Below the pieces are notes generated by a model. It saw only the letters and a program-made list of their open reading frames with translations. It did not search any database and was not told where the DNA came from. The position numbers and the translations under genes were made by a program. A DNA stretch of 64,000 nucleotides from Segetibacter sp. (GTDB lineage: Bacteria > Bacteroidota > Bacteroidia > Chitinophagales > Chitinophagaceae). Below, one piece after another: positions 17,673 through 27,176 of the stretch. Position 1 is the stretch's first letter, and every line of letters begins with the position of its first letter. The stretch spans positions 1 to 64,000 of the forward strand of contig NZ_JAOQAH010000040.1 of NCBI RefSeq assembly GCF_025963695.1, written 5' to 3'.

Positions 17673-19145
17673 ATGAAAAAGATCTTAGTTGCTAACCGGG
17701 GAGAAATTGCGCTGCGCATTATGCGAACGATTCGTAAAATGGGTATTCAGTCGGTTGCGGTTTTTTCGGAAGCCGATAGAAGTTCGCCACATGTTTTATT
17801 CGCAGATGAAGCAGTATGTCTGGGCGCCGCCCCTTCTGCTAATTCTTATTTAAATGCTGAAAAGATTATTGCTTGCAGCAAGGAATTGGGTGTTGATGGT
17901 ATACATCCCGGATATGGCTTTTTAAGCGAGAATGCAGAATTTGCCCAAAAGGTTCAAGAGGCAGGAATAACATTTATTGGTCCAGGTGCCGAGGCAATGC
18001 GTGTAATGGGTTCGAAGCTCGCTGCAAAAGAATGTGTAAAAGGGTATAACATACCAATGGTGCCAGGCATTGATAAAGCAATAGGCGATATTGCTGTTGC
18101 AAAAAAAACCGCAAACGAGATAGGTTATCCCATTCTTATTAAGGCATCTGCAGGGGGTGGTGGAAAAGGAATGCGGGTGGTTGAAAAGGAAGCCGATTTT
18201 GAAGAGCAAATGCAACGTGCCATTAGTGAAGCCGAGGCGTCTTTTGGCGATGGATCTGTGTTTATTGAAAAGTATGTAACATCACCCAGGCATGTTGAAA
18301 TACAAGTGCTGGCCGATAATTATGGAAACACGGTTCACCTATTCGAACGTGAGTGTAGCATTCAGCGGCGTCATCAAAAAGTAGTAGAAGAATCACCCTC
18401 GGTTATACTAACTCCTGAAATAAGAAAGAAAATGGGCGAAGCTGCTGTAATGGTGGCAAAAGCTTGTAACTATACAAGTACCGGCACGGTCGAGTTTTTA
18501 ATGGATGACCAACTAAACTTCTATTTCCTCGAAATGAACACAAGGTTACAGGTAGAACATCCCGTAACAGAGATGATTACAGGTATTGACCTGGTAGAAG
18601 AGCAAATAAAAATTGCAAGGGGTGAGCCATTAAGTTTTACCCAGGACGAGCTTACCATCAACGGTCATTCAGTAGAGTTGAGAGTGTATGCAGAAGATCC
18701 GCTTAATAATTTTTTGCCATCCATCGGCACCCTTTCCACTTATAAAAAACCTAAGGGTGACGGCGTTCGGGTAGATGATGGATATGAAGAAGGTATGCCC
18801 ATACCTATTTATTATGACCCGATGATAGCCAAGCTGGTGACGCATGGTAAGGACCGAACCGAGGCAATACAAAAAATGAAGACTGCTATAAAAGATTTTA
18901 AGATCCAGGGTTTGTCTACCACTCTTCCCTTCGGCACTTTTGTTTTTGAACACGATGCTTTTCTTTCCGGAAAGTTTGATACCCATTTTGTAAAAAATTA
19001 TTACACACCTGAGTTGCTTATAGAAAAACAAAAAGCAATTGCTGAAGCGGCCGCATTGGTAGCATTAAAGTATTGGTTAAATCAGCAGAAGATGGTAAAA
19101 GCGGTAGAACATAAAACAACCAACTGGAAAAGAAGATTAGCTTAA
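17673..19145 (+). CDS. Biotin carboxylase subunit of acyl-CoA carboxylase
   Basis: ATP-dependent biotin carboxylase of 490 residues. Motifs in order are KILVANRGEIALRIMRT, GIHPGYGFLSENAEFA, the ATP-grasp glycine loop KASAGGGGKGMRVV, ERECSIQRRHQKVVEESPS, EMNTRLQVEHPVTEMITG, and the C-terminal RVYAEDP. All catalytic residues look intact. The extra C-terminal ~40 residues are common in the propionyl/acyl-CoA carboxylase branch. Start is the ATG at 17673. With the adjacent carrier and carboxyltransferase it probably forms a propionyl-CoA or related acyl-CoA carboxylase rather than the essential AccABCD complex. Confidence 0.94.
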   Translation: MKKILVANRGEIALRIMRTIRKMGIQSVAVFSEADRSSPHVLFADEAVCLGAAPSANSYLNAEKIIACSKELGVDGIHPGYGFLSENAEFAQKVQEAGITFIGPGAEAMRVMGSKLAAKECVKGYNIPMVPGIDKAIGDIAVAKKTANEIGYPILIKASAGGGGKGMRVVEKEADFEEQMQRAISEAEASFGDGSVFIEKYVTSPRHVEIQVLADNYGNTVHLFERECSIQRRHQKVVEESPSVILTPEIRKKMGEAAVMVAKACNYTSTGTVEFLMDDQLNFYFLEMNTRLQVEHPVTEMITGIDLVEEQIKIARGEPLSFTQDELTINGHSVELRVYAEDPLNNFLPSIGTLSTYKKPKGDGVRVDDGYEEGMPIPIYYDPMIAKLVTHGKDRTEAIQKMKTAIKDFKIQGLSTTLPFGTFVFEHDAFLSGKFDTHFVKNYYTPELLIEKQKAIAEAAALVALKYWLNQQKMVKAVEHKTTNWKRRLA

Positions 19146-19193
19146 ATATCAAAAGTGCACTTTTATCGACCAAACGATCATGCTACTATGAAA

Positions 19194-19220
19194 CATCGTT
19201 GCGTCGCACTCTTATACAAG
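19194..19220 (+). repeat. Dispersed dyad element, copy 8 (GCGTCGC class)
   Basis: CATCGTTGCGTCGCAC followed by TCTTATACAAG. It is preceded by CTACTATGAAA, like copy 2 (CAACTATGATA). It sits between the carboxylase and carboxyltransferase genes, within an apparent functional unit. Confidence 0.7.
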
Positions 19221-19349
19221 TTTTTCTTTCTTCAGCAAAAGCTTACTAAAAATGTTCTTTAGCCAAAAAACTAAAATCAATGTGCTGCACATAGTCATCC
19301 TTCTACTCAGGGAGAAGATGAAGGATGATGAGGTCAAAACTTACTAACA

Positions 19350-20891
19350 ATGAAATCAAAGACTGAAATATTAAAGGAGAAGATCGAAAAAGGTAAACTC
19401 GGCGGGGGCAAGGCAAGGATTGAAACCCAGCATAAGAAAGGAAAACTGACTGCAAGAGAACGTGTTAATTTATTGATGGACCCGGGGTCTTTTGAAGAAA
19501 TAGGCGCATTGGTTTTACACCGCACTAAAGACTTTGGTATGGAAAAACAGCAGTACTATGGCGATGGTGTCATTACCGGTTATGGCACTGTTAACGGACG
19601 ACTAGTCTATGTTTTTGCACAAGACTTCACTGTTTTTGGCGGCGCACTTTCAGAAACACATGCCGAGAAAATTTGTAAGATTATGGATATGGCCGTGAAA
19701 GGAGGAGCTCCCATAATTGGTTTAAATGACTCTGGTGGTGCCCGAATACAGGAAGGCGTACGTTCTCTTGGTGGCTATGCCGATATTTTTTATCGTAACG
19801 TACAGTCCTCGGGAGTTATTCCTCAAATCTCTGCTATCATGGGGCCTTGCGCCGGCGGCGCTGTGTATTCTCCTGCAATGACTGATTTTACCATTATGGT
19901 AGAACACACCAGTTATATGTTTGTAACCGGGCCAAACGTGGTTAAAACAGTAACGCATGAAACAGTAAGTTCTGAGGAGCTGGGCGGGGCATCAACGCAT
20001 TCCACAAAATCTGGCGTCACTCACCTTACTGCCCTAAACGACGTGGATTGTATAAGCCAGTTGAAGAAGCTGCTGAGCTATATGCCCCAAAATTGCGAAG
20101 ATCCTACTTTAAAAATTCCCTACGCCCTTGGTGACGAAATAAGGGAAGTGTTGGAAACAATCATTCCCGAAAGTACCCATCAGCCCTACGATATAAAAGC
20201 AGTCATTGCAGGTATTTGTGATGCCGATTCGTTTTTTGAAATTCATAGTTCGTATGCAGAAAACCTGGTCGTAGGTTTTGCGCGCCTGGCAGGAAGAAGT
20301 ATTGGCATAGTTGCGAATCAACCTATGTGCCTGGCAGGTGTGCTCGACATAGATAGTTCGAAAAAAGGCGCCCGGTTCACCCGCTTTTGCGATTGTTTCA
20401 ATATACCCCTGCTTGTATTGGTTGATGTACCGGGTTTTTTACCGGGCACTGACCAGGAATGGAATGGTATTATTACCAACGGAGCGAAGCTTTTATATGC
20501 ATTAAGTGAAGCTACCGTACCAAGAATAACAGTAATCACCCGCAAAGCTTATGGTGGAGCATACGATGTAATGAACTCAAAACACATCGGTGCCGATATG
20601 AACTATGCCTGGCCTACAGCAGAAATTGCGGTAATGGGTGCTAAAGGTGCCAGCGAAATAATTTTCAAAAAGGAAATTTCAGAAGCAGAAGATCCCGCAC
20701 AAAAATTATTAGAAAAAGAAGCAGAATATGCTGAGAAGTTTGCTACTCCCTACCTTGCCGCCGAGCGCGGATTTATTGATGAAGTAATCGAACCAAAAGA
20801 CACCCGCAAAAAACTAATAAAAGCATTTGCCATGCTTGAAAATAAGGTTGTAAAGAGGTTAAGAAAAAAACATGGCAATATTCCGTTGTAA
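19350..20891 (+). CDS. Acyl-CoA carboxylase carboxyltransferase (propionyl-CoA carboxylase beta type)
   Basis: A 513-residue crotonase-fold carboxyltransferase that moves the carboxyl group from biotin to an acyl-CoA. Visible motifs are [19 protein letters not shown], the [16 protein letters not shown] strand, [30 protein letters not shown] (acyl-CoA oxyanion hole), and [12 protein letters not shown] with [10 protein letters not shown] in the C-terminal half (biotin pocket). This fused alpha/beta arrangement is that of PccB/MmdA, not separate AccA and AccD. It lies 204 bp after the biotin carboxylase, so it may have its own promoter. Confidence 0.94.
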   Translation: MKSKTEILKEKIEKGKLGGGKARIETQHKKGKLTARERVNLLMDPGSFEEIGALVLHRTKDFGMEKQQYYGDGVITGYGTVNGRLVYVFAQDFTVFGGALSETHAEKICKIMDMAVKGGAPIIGLNDSGGARIQEGVRSLGGYADIFYRNVQSSGVIPQISAIMGPCAGGAVYSPAMTDFTIMVEHTSYMFVTGPNVVKTVTHETVSSEELGGASTHSTKSGVTHLTALNDVDCISQLKKLLSYMPQNCEDPTLKIPYALGDEIREVLETIIPESTHQPYDIKAVIAGICDADSFFEIHSSYAENLVVGFARLAGRSIGIVANQPMCLAGVLDIDSSKKGARFTRFCDCFNIPLLVLVDVPGFLPGTDQEWNGIITNGAKLLYALSEATVPRITVITRKAYGGAYDVMNSKHIGADMNYAWPTAEIAVMGAKGASEIIFKKEISEAEDPAQKLLEKEAEYAEKFATPYLAAERGFIDEVIEPKDTRKKLIKAFAMLENKVVKRLRKKHGNIPL

Positions 20892-21054
20892 TATAGCACT
20901 CATTCCGCCGCGCATTTGTTTTGCTAAAACATTCAGCGACCAGGTTATTGTAAAAAGTTGTGCTTGGTGGTCATTCTAATGCTGCTTGCCCGCCTTGCAG
21001 CTGCAGGTACTGCGACAAGCTTTGTAAGTAGAAAACGAACGAGAAAGATTAATG

Positions 21055-21128
21055 TAGACCCGACCGGATTCGAACCGGTGACCTCTTCCATGTCAAGGAA
21101 GCACTCTAACCAACTGAGCTACGGATCT
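21055..21128 (-). tRNA. tRNA-Val (anticodon GAC)
   Basis: A full cloverleaf reads on the minus strand from 21128 to 21055 (74 nt). The acceptor AGATCCG/CGGGTCT forms seven pairs with one G-T; the D arm is GCTC-AGTTGGTTA-GAGT; the anticodon stem CTTCC/GGAAG encloses loop TTGACAT with anticodon GAC; the T arm is ACCGG-TTCGAAT-CCGGT; the discriminator is A. CCA is not encoded, so it must be added post-transcriptionally. A plus-strand reading frame across it is the usual translation artefact. Confidence 0.95.
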
Positions 21129-21189
21129 ATAGAACAGGCACAATAGTACTTGAAATTGTTTTGAAAAAAAAGTTCAAGGTATGGTGAGG

Positions 21190-21945
21190 CTAAAATAATT
21201 TACTTCGCCTGTCTGCTAGTTGCACTTCTTTGCTGTCTCGAATAATCTTAAGTGCGTTGCTTACAGGACGCGAAAGAATTCCGTTCAACCCAACTATGAT
21301 TCCGTCTACCTTATCTTCTTCAATGTACTTTCTCAACGCTTTTGTACGGTGAACAGACCAAGTGTAGATTTTTGAGAAAGGTCCGGTAGTATCTCTAATC
21401 GGTGCAGCTTGTTGCATGCACTCATGAAATTCTTCATTTAATGGTATTAAAGTAATACCGTTGCCGTACCAGCATTGTGTAGCACCAATCTTTCTAAAAA
21501 ATGCAGCAACTTCTGCAGGGTTGTCTTCCTCATCTACTGCAATTCCTTCATGTGGTTCAAGCAGCGGAACCACTTCGGCGAAAATATGAGCCATCTCTAT
21601 TTTAGCTGTAGAATAAATACGTGGCAAATCGGGGGGAAGGGTACTGTTAATAATATCGCGCACGCCTTTAAATAACCCGGCAGTTTTTACATCAAAAACA
21701 ATTACAGACAACTGCCGCTTAAATTTTTTCTCAGCTATAGTAATGTGGCTTAGCCATTCCTTCAAATCAGTTTTAGAAAGACCTTCATGGCTGATCCACC
21801 ATTTTTTGTCGTCGTCTTCCCACAGGTCACATTCAATTCCATTCACTTTTTGCTTGAGTGCTTTATTTATCTTATCAAGGTCGTTACATCCGTGGCCAAT
21901 AAGGTAAAAATTTCGGGATACTGGAGCCGAGGTAGTCGAATTCAA
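21190..21945 (-). CDS. PLC-like phosphodiesterase resembling sphingomyelinase D
   Basis: A 251-residue TIM-barrel phosphodiesterase without signal peptide. The catalytic set reads H18 (IGHGCND), E38 and D40 (NGIECDLW) and H53 (ISHEG). Spacings of 20, 2 and 13 residues equal those of H12, E32, D34 and H47 in spider sphingomyelinase D/phospholipase D, and there is no PEN motif of ordinary glycerophosphodiesterases. IVFDVKT near residue 90 and YTWSVHRTKALRKYI with VDGIIVG near the C-terminus also match that family. It may cleave a phospholipid or sphingolipid headgroup. The alternative is a divergent glycerophosphodiester phosphodiesterase. Confidence 0.7.
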   Translation of the reverse strand: MNSTTSAPVSRNFYLIGHGCNDLDKINKALKQKVNGIECDLWEDDDKKWWISHEGLSKTDLKEWLSHITIAEKKFKRQLSVIVFDVKTAGLFKGVRDIINSTLPPDLPRIYSTAKIEMAHIFAEVVPLLEPHEGIAVDEEDNPAEVAAFFRKIGATQCWYGNGITLIPLNEEFHECMQQAAPIRDTTGPFSKIYTWSVHRTKALRKYIEEDKVDGIIVGLNGILSRPVSNALKIIRDSKEVQLADRRSKLF

Positions 21946-22238
21946 GGATATTTATGGTTTTAAGGTGAATAATGAAAACAACGATAAATACGATGTTTTA
22001 CATTCCTACTTAAAAAACAGTTCCATCCTTAATTGTTACGTGTAATTGTCCAAATGTTCTTGCCTTAAACGGACTTTTTAATGCTAAAAAAATACAGGCT
22101 ACTTTCTTTCATCCCTTTATTTTACCGTTCATCACTTTACTAAAATTTTCTGTTTTTGGCTTTTTCTTCTAAAAACCATGCTGGTATTGGCTTTCGTGCT
22201 ATAACTACTAATGCCGGATACCTGCTACTAAAAAATAT

Positions 22239-22264
22239 TAGGTACTTTATATTGCATAGTACTA
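22239..22264. promoter_or_regulatory. Possible PadR-type operator
   Basis: TAGGTACT (22239-22246) and AGTACTA (22258-22264) form an imperfect inverted repeat around TTATATTGCAT. It lies about 300 bp before padR and just before a promoter-like CATCTTTG. PadR regulators commonly repress their own operon, so this is a reasonable operator candidate, but it rests on symmetry alone. Confidence 0.3.
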
Positions 22265-22289
22265 GAAAAAGTAGCATCTTTGTATAGTT

Positions 22290-22450
22290 GATGGAGAAAT
22301 GGAATGCCGAAGGGCGAATTGGAAGCGAAAAGGAGGGATCGGAAGTCGCAAGTGGAAGTGGTGCGGAAATCTGAAACTGACAGACGATTAAAACCAGCCA
22401 GTAGCGAGTAACGACTAGCGACGAACATAGGAGCAGCATGAAGAGATAAA
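22290..22450. other. G/A-rich spacer segment upstream of padR
   Basis: Within the 21946-22570 spacer this part is strikingly purine-rich on the plus strand (many GGAAG, GAAGG and GCGA words) and unlike the AT-rich DNA around it. It ends at element copy 9. The minus-strand open frame across it has no recognisable protein features. The remainder of the spacer (21946-22230) shows nothing identifiable. Confidence 0.4.
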
Positions 22451-22451
22451 A

Positions 22452-22476
22452 GTACAAGTGAGTGACACAACAACGG
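22452..22476 (-). repeat. Dispersed dyad element, copy 9 (GTGTCAC class)
   Basis: On the minus strand: GTTGTTGTGTCACTCAC followed by TTGTACT. It lies about 95 bp before padR, between the possible operator and the gene. Confidence 0.65.
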
Positions 22477-22570
22477 TCAACAAAGAGAAACAGTAGAAGC
22501 AAAAAGAATTTTTAAATAAAAAAGACTTGCCGGGACTTTAAGATAGGCAGGTCACAAAAAAACTCCGGTT

Positions 22571-22930
22571 ATGAATATTGATAACACACAGAGCCAGATG
22601 CGGAAGGGGGTATTGGAGTTTTGCATTCTATCCATCATTCGCCAGGGAGAAGCTTATCCCAGCGACATTGTGGAGAAGATGAAAGCTGCTAACCTGAACA
22701 TTTTGGAAGGAACACTTTACCCATTGTTAACAAGGCTTAAAAACGCAGACTTCCTTATGTACAGATGGGTGGAAAGCAACAGCGGCCCCCCGCGTAAGTA
22801 TTTCAGCATGACAGATAAAGGTCTTGCTTTTTACCGCGAACTGGAAGACACCTGGAACGAATTGGCCAACGCAGTAAACACGTTGACCGCAAGAGTTGAA
22901 AAATCAAACCTTACCGAAAACCAACTTTAA
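22571..22930 (+). CDS. PadR family transcriptional regulator
   Basis: A 119-residue winged-helix DNA-binding protein. The pattern MRKGVLEFCILSIIRQGEAYPSDIVEKMKA, then ILEGTLYPLLTRLKNADFL with a PPRKYFSMTDKGL wing, is that of PadR regulators. It is 53 bp upstream of a PspC-domain membrane protein, a pairing repeatedly found in Bacteroidota, and probably represses that two-gene operon in response to an envelope or small-molecule signal. The effector is unknown. Confidence 0.92.
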   Translation: MNIDNTQSQMRKGVLEFCILSIIRQGEAYPSDIVEKMKAANLNILEGTLYPLLTRLKNADFLMYRWVESNSGPPRKYFSMTDKGLAFYRELEDTWNELANAVNTLTARVEKSNLTENQL

Positions 22931-22983
22931 CCAACCACGCTAACTACAAGGCAAACCGCTTTGTAATGCACAAAAATAGAATT

Positions 22984-25167
22984 ATGAAAAAGGTAATTAA
23001 CATAAACTTTCAAGGCAGGGTAATACCAATTGAGGAAACTGCCTATGACATGCTGACGAGGTATGTTGAAAGCCTCCGGTTGTTTTTTGCTAACGAGGAG
23101 GGGAAGGATGAAATTATAAATGATATTGAAGGACGTATAGCTGAGCTTTTTGGCGAAACGCTTAAAAAAGGCAGTATTTGCATAACTGATGCCGATGTAA
23201 ACACCATCATCAACAGTATGGGACGCCCTGAAGATTTTGAAGCTGACGAAGAAAAAGTACATTCTAAGTTGGGTGCTGAAAGCAGTAGCAGCTATTCTTA
23301 TAATCAAGGCAGAACTACAGGCAGAGGCAGACTTTACCGCGATGAAAACCATAAAGTGTTGGGCGGCGTTTGTAGTGGTATTGCTAACTACTTTGCTATA
23401 GACCCTATTGTAATCCGCATATTATTTATCGTGTTTATCGGGATTACCTTTATTCCCTATTTAATACTTTGGGTAGCTGTACCAAGCAGCTCTTCTTTGC
23501 AAATTGGTTCTCAAAGAAAACGGCTGTTTAGAGATACGGAAACAAAAATAATTGGAGGGGTTTGTAGTGGGCTCGCCCAGTATTTTAATGTGCAAATATG
23601 GGTTCCGCGCGTTTTGTTCCTGATACCATTCTTTTCTTTCGTTTTTCGCTGGGGCCATTGGGGATGGTGGGATTTTCCTCACTTTCTAAGCTTTTCGTTT
23701 AGTCCTGGTTCCATATTCGTTTACATAATACTTTGGCTGATACTGCCTGAAGCTAAAACGACTGCCGACAAGTTGGAGATGAAGGGTGAAAAAGTGGATT
23801 TGAATAATATTAAAAGTACTATCCAGGGTGACCTGGAAGGTTTTAAAGACCGCGCTCAACAGTTTGGGAGTGAGCTGAAAGACCGGGCTCAGTCTATGGG
23901 CGAAGAACTAAGCAGCGCAGGTAAAAAGTTTGGAGCAGAAGCCAGCGCTGTAGGAAGAAGATCCGGAGGCGGACTTGGCCATGTAATAAAGGCAATTGTA
24001 AAAATCTTCGTTTACTTTTTCGTCGGCTGTATTTTACTCGCAGTAGTAGGTAGTTTGTTTGGACTGGGAGTTGTACTGACCGGTTTGTTGCCTGCTTACT
24101 CATATGTGCTCGATAGTCGCTACCAGGAAATACTGGCCTGGTGCTCACTTATTTTCTTCATTTGGGTTCCTGTTATTGCAATCGTAACCTGGATTATTAG
24201 AAAGCTTACCGGTAAAAAAGGTAACAGCGGTATTATCAGGTTAACCTTTCTCTCATTCTGGATCTTGGGAGTTATCTGTTTTGTAAATCTGATAATTTCT
24301 ATCAGCAGCGAATTTAGGTACAAGAATTATCCAACCGAACAATCAGTGGCTTTACCTAATCCTAATGTAAATAAGCTTGAAATAAAGACTGCCGCTTTCG
24401 GAAAGTACTACAGCCAGAACTGGCTAAGACTAGAACCTTTCGCATCTGTAGACGACGATACTGTTTATGTAAGAAACGTTCGGTTAAGGATTATTAAAGC
24501 CCCTTCTGACAGTTTCCAGGTATTTATGGTTAAAATGGCAAACGGAAGCAGTAAAGACGAAGCGGAAAGAACAGTTTCAAGAATAAACTATAACGTAGTT
24601 CAAAGAGACAGCTTTCTTTTATTGGACAAAGGTTTAGCTATCACAAAAGGAGGCAAATTTAGAAATCAACAGGTTATTGTGACTGTCGCCGTACCGGTTG
24701 GTAAAAGAATATATATTAATGACAACGTAGGATGGGGCAACGACGTAAGGGTGAACATGGGACGGGATAATGATTTTTGGGATTGGGAGAATAATATGGA
24801 ATCAGTTTCATTGCGTTGGAGACACGATGTGGAATATATAATGACAGCCAAAGGGTTGGAAAGAGTGGACAATCTTAAGGACGACGATGACAACAATAAT
24901 AATGACGAAAACAGCAATGAAACAATCGAGCAGTTTAGGAAAAGCAAAGAGCAAATGCAGCGTGAAAAAGAGCAAAAGCTTAGGGAGCTGCAGGAGATAG
25001 ATAGAGAGTTGCAAAAAAGTGACAGTACTCTTGGTGACAGTACAAGATATCGTTACAAACCCTCAACGCCCGCCACGCCACAAACAAAAAAGCCAAAGCG
25101 AACTGATATAGCTAGTACAGAGGTTACGGGATTAAGCGACATGCTGATGATAAAGTTTGCATTGTAA
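22984..25167 (+). CDS. PspC domain membrane protein
   Basis: A 727-residue membrane protein with two PspC domains, RLYRDENHKVLGGVCSGIAN at about 112-131 and KRLFRDTETKIIGGVCSGLA at about 179-198, each followed by a TM helix. A helical polar linker (KDRAQ repeats, about 280-310) leads to further TM segments (about 340-445). The C-terminal soluble part ends in a charged coiled coil rich in EKEQKLRELQE. The N-terminal ~90 residues start MKKVININFQGRVIPIEETAY, the usual family start, so the ATG at 22984 is preferred over one six codons earlier. It probably senses envelope stress and is controlled by the upstream PadR. Confidence 0.88.
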   Translation: MKKVININFQGRVIPIEETAYDMLTRYVESLRLFFANEEGKDEIINDIEGRIAELFGETLKKGSICITDADVNTIINSMGRPEDFEADEEKVHSKLGAESSSSYSYNQGRTTGRGRLYRDENHKVLGGVCSGIANYFAIDPIVIRILFIVFIGITFIPYLILWVAVPSSSSLQIGSQRKRLFRDTETKIIGGVCSGLAQYFNVQIWVPRVLFLIPFFSFVFRWGHWGWWDFPHFLSFSFSPGSIFVYIILWLILPEAKTTADKLEMKGEKVDLNNIKSTIQGDLEGFKDRAQQFGSELKDRAQSMGEELSSAGKKFGAEASAVGRRSGGGLGHVIKAIVKIFVYFFVGCILLAVVGSLFGLGVVLTGLLPAYSYVLDSRYQEILAWCSLIFFIWVPVIAIVTWIIRKLTGKKGNSGIIRLTFLSFWILGVICFVNLIISISSEFRYKNYPTEQSVALPNPNVNKLEIKTAAFGKYYSQNWLRLEPFASVDDDTVYVRNVRLRIIKAPSDSFQVFMVKMANGSSKDEAERTVSRINYNVVQRDSFLLLDKGLAITKGGKFRNQQVIVTVAVPVGKRIYINDNVGWGNDVRVNMGRDNDFWDWENNMESVSLRWRHDVEYIMTAKGLERVDNLKDDDDNNNNDENSNETIEQFRKSKEQMQREKEQKLRELQEIDRELQKSDSTLGDSTRYRYKPSTPATPQTKKPKRTDIASTEVTGLSDMLMIKFAL

Positions 25168-25230
25168 ATTAGGTTGAAGTTGGGAAAAAGGGCTGAGCCG
25201 CACGTATTGGGCAGAGCCCTCCCTCTTTTA

Positions 25231-25260
25231 AAACTTCCTGGAAAACAGGAAGTTTTTTTT
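25231..25260 (+). terminator. Rho-independent terminator after PspC gene
   Basis: Stem AAACTTCCTG/CAGGAAGTTT (10 bp), loop GAAAA, then a run of T. It lies 64 bp past the stop. Confidence 0.85.
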
Positions 25261-25288
25261 GTTTACGGGCATTTGTGCTTTAATTAAG

Positions 25289-25318
25289 CATTGTTGTGTC
25301 ACTCACTGCTACTTATAA
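25289..25318 (+). repeat. Dispersed dyad element, copy 10 (GTGTCAC class)
   Basis: CATTGTTGTGTCACTCAC followed by TGCTACTTATAA, then CTTTATTCAGCAA, a tail also seen in variant form after copies 2, 8 and 12. It lies between the convergent PspC and aminotransferase genes. Confidence 0.65.
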
Positions 25319-25407
25319 ACCTTTATTCAGCAATACCAGCTGCAAATAAAGCAAGATGTAGAAAGGGTTCATTTATTGTCATTTTTACTCTTTTAACAGG
25401 TGTTAAT

Positions 25408-26622
25408 TCAGGTTTTCTTCAAAGAATAAACCGCCTCTAAACCTTTCATTACTTCCTCTTCAGAGTTAATGATACCGGGGGTAAAACGTGCCCAGCTTGT
25501 TTTGTATGGCGCTGCTGTTGCCACTACTTTTTTCTTTAGTAGTGCTTCAACAGTTTCCGGTGTCGTGTATCCGTCTACCTCAAACGAGATAATTCCTGCT
25601 GAAAATTCATCGGCCAAAGGGGTATGAAGTGTTACATGTGGCATGTCAGCGAGCCCTTCTTTACATAACCTGTTTAATTGGTGTACGCGATCCCAAACCT
25701 GTTGTTTTCCAAGATCCAGGTGCATTTTAAAAGCATCGTACAAAGCCCAACGGTGTTCGAGCGCATGAAAACCTCCTGGCGTCATTTGCAAACCATCCAT
25801 TTCTTTTGGCCGCTCTTCCTCGGCAATGACGACCTCCATTGTGTCGGTAAAACTGGGAATAACCGGGTTAACAAGTTGCCAGGCCTCACGCGTTGCTGCC
25901 ACCAATCCGTTTCCCCGGGGCCCATATATCCATTTATGGCATCCGGCAATAAAGAAGTCACAACCAAGCTCAGGGAAAGTTTCCATTTCTGTACCAAATC
26001 CGTGAACTCCGTCCAGCAACAGTAAGACCTTATTTTGCGCGTCGCGGCCCGCATTTATTTTGGCGAGCGCCTTCGTTATTGCCGGTACCGGTAATTTTAG
26101 TCCTGAGCTGGAATGCACCCAGGTTATGCCTAAGACCCTCGTTTGTTCACTAATATTTCGCACTACAGAATCTACAATCTCTTCGGTAGTAACTTCTGCC
26201 AAATTCTTGTATAGGTCAATTCTTCTAAAGCTACCGCCACTTCTTTGGGTCGCCTGCCTGATCGCTTCGTGTTGGGAGTAATGATCGTGGTTGGTAGTAA
26301 GAACTTCGTGGCCCTTCTGCAAGTTCAGTGCGGTGTATATTGTGCCCAGTCCCATAGTAGTACTATCCGTCATTGCAATGTCATCGGCATTGGGAACAGC
26401 AAAATACGCTGCTGCAATTTCCCTCACTCTTTGCATCATTCCCATTTCTTTTTCCTCCGTGTACAATACCCGGTTTTCGTCAAGTTCTCTTCTAAAATTT
26501 TCTATTGCTGTCCTTACAGGCTCGGGGTGAGATACAATAAATTGAGAAGCGCCTAATTGCACATATTCGCGGTTATAATTGAAAAGCTTCAGCACGCTTT
26601 CCCAATCTGGTTTTGCTTGCAT
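25408..26622 (-). CDS. Class V aminotransferase family protein
   Basis: A 404-residue fold-type I PLP enzyme. The PLP Lys is K230 in GCHKWIYGPRG; upstream are the PLP-binding TDSTTMGLGTIY stretch near residue 85, HSSSGLKLPV near 170 and LLLDGVHGFG (Asp that pairs with the pyridine nitrogen). The family includes cysteine desulfurases, isopenicillin N epimerase and EgtE-type C-S lyases; the C-terminal SAGIISFEVDGY and LLKKKVVA segments fit the epimerase/EgtE-like branch. Substrate is not assignable. There is no signal peptide and the gene is isolated. Confidence 0.85.
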   Translation of the reverse strand: MQAKPDWESVLKLFNYNREYVQLGASQFIVSHPEPVRTAIENFRRELDENRVLYTEEKEMGMMQRVREIAAAYFAVPNADDIAMTDSTTMGLGTIYTALNLQKGHEVLTTNHDHYSQHEAIRQATQRSGGSFRRIDLYKNLAEVTTEEIVDSVVRNISEQTRVLGITWVHSSSGLKLPVPAITKALAKINAGRDAQNKVLLLLDGVHGFGTEMETFPELGCDFFIAGCHKWIYGPRGNGLVAATREAWQLVNPVIPSFTDTMEVVIAEEERPKEMDGLQMTPGGFHALEHRWALYDAFKMHLDLGKQQVWDRVHQLNRLCKEGLADMPHVTLHTPLADEFSAGIISFEVDGYTTPETVEALLKKKVVATAAPYKTSWARFTPGIINSEEEVMKGLEAVYSLKKT

Positions 26623-27176
26623 TTTTCACTATTTTGGTTTGTTATCAATCGAAAAGTGGGTATCGTTACCAAAGCGGGTAATCGGGTAATAGGGACTCTT
26701 ATTACAAAAACCTGCTCGTCGTCTTTCTTCAACTAAATGGCAGCAATTTTAATTTACACTTCAAAATCTTCCAACCGTCTTCCAATTACTCTATATGCTG
26801 CTCTTTTTAAAAAGAGGGCCGCCTAAAAAAGCAGCCCGTACTACACATGAAAAAAATGTTTTGATAAACCTTTATAACGACTGTTTTAAAACTCGTCTTT
26901 TAAAAAACCCGGTTCAAGTCTTTTTTTAATTATTTCAAAAGTCGCAACAATCTTGTTGTTACAACATCTCCACCAATTGCGGAAGAGGCCTGTTCGCAAT
27001 TGGGGCGGTTCAGGTTTTGCTCACCTAAGGGATAAGTAAACCTTCTTGGAAAGGCAGAAGTAGCCGTTGTTGTTGCGTGCGATAGCGGCCTGTAAAATCT
27101 CCTCTGTTCTATCCACGAAATCCACCCCGGTTGTATAATACGTTTCATTTCTGTTCTCCTAGCTGTTGCTTCCGAT

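Noticed and set aside
20958-21146. Plus-strand open frame of 62 codons containing DPTGFEPVTSS
   Set aside because: It is the well-known artefactual translation of an antisense tRNA; the tRNA-Val structure explains it.
22140-22502. Minus-strand open frame of 120 codons upstream of padR
   Set aside because: Low-complexity hydrophobic start, crosses the purine-rich block and element copy 9, no recognisable motif.
26795-26929. Plus-strand 44-codon open frame
   Set aside because: No recognisable features and no initiation context; could equally be chance in AT-rich DNA.
26939-26953. Possible eighteenth dyad element (GTCGCAACAATCTTG)
   Set aside because: Only half of the core is present and the arms do not match.
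27018-27130. Minus-strand segment VDFVDRTEEILQAAIARNNNG resembling a response-regulator linker
   Set aside because: The similarity to LuxR-type regulators is too short and generic; no receiver or HTH motif could be found in any frame.
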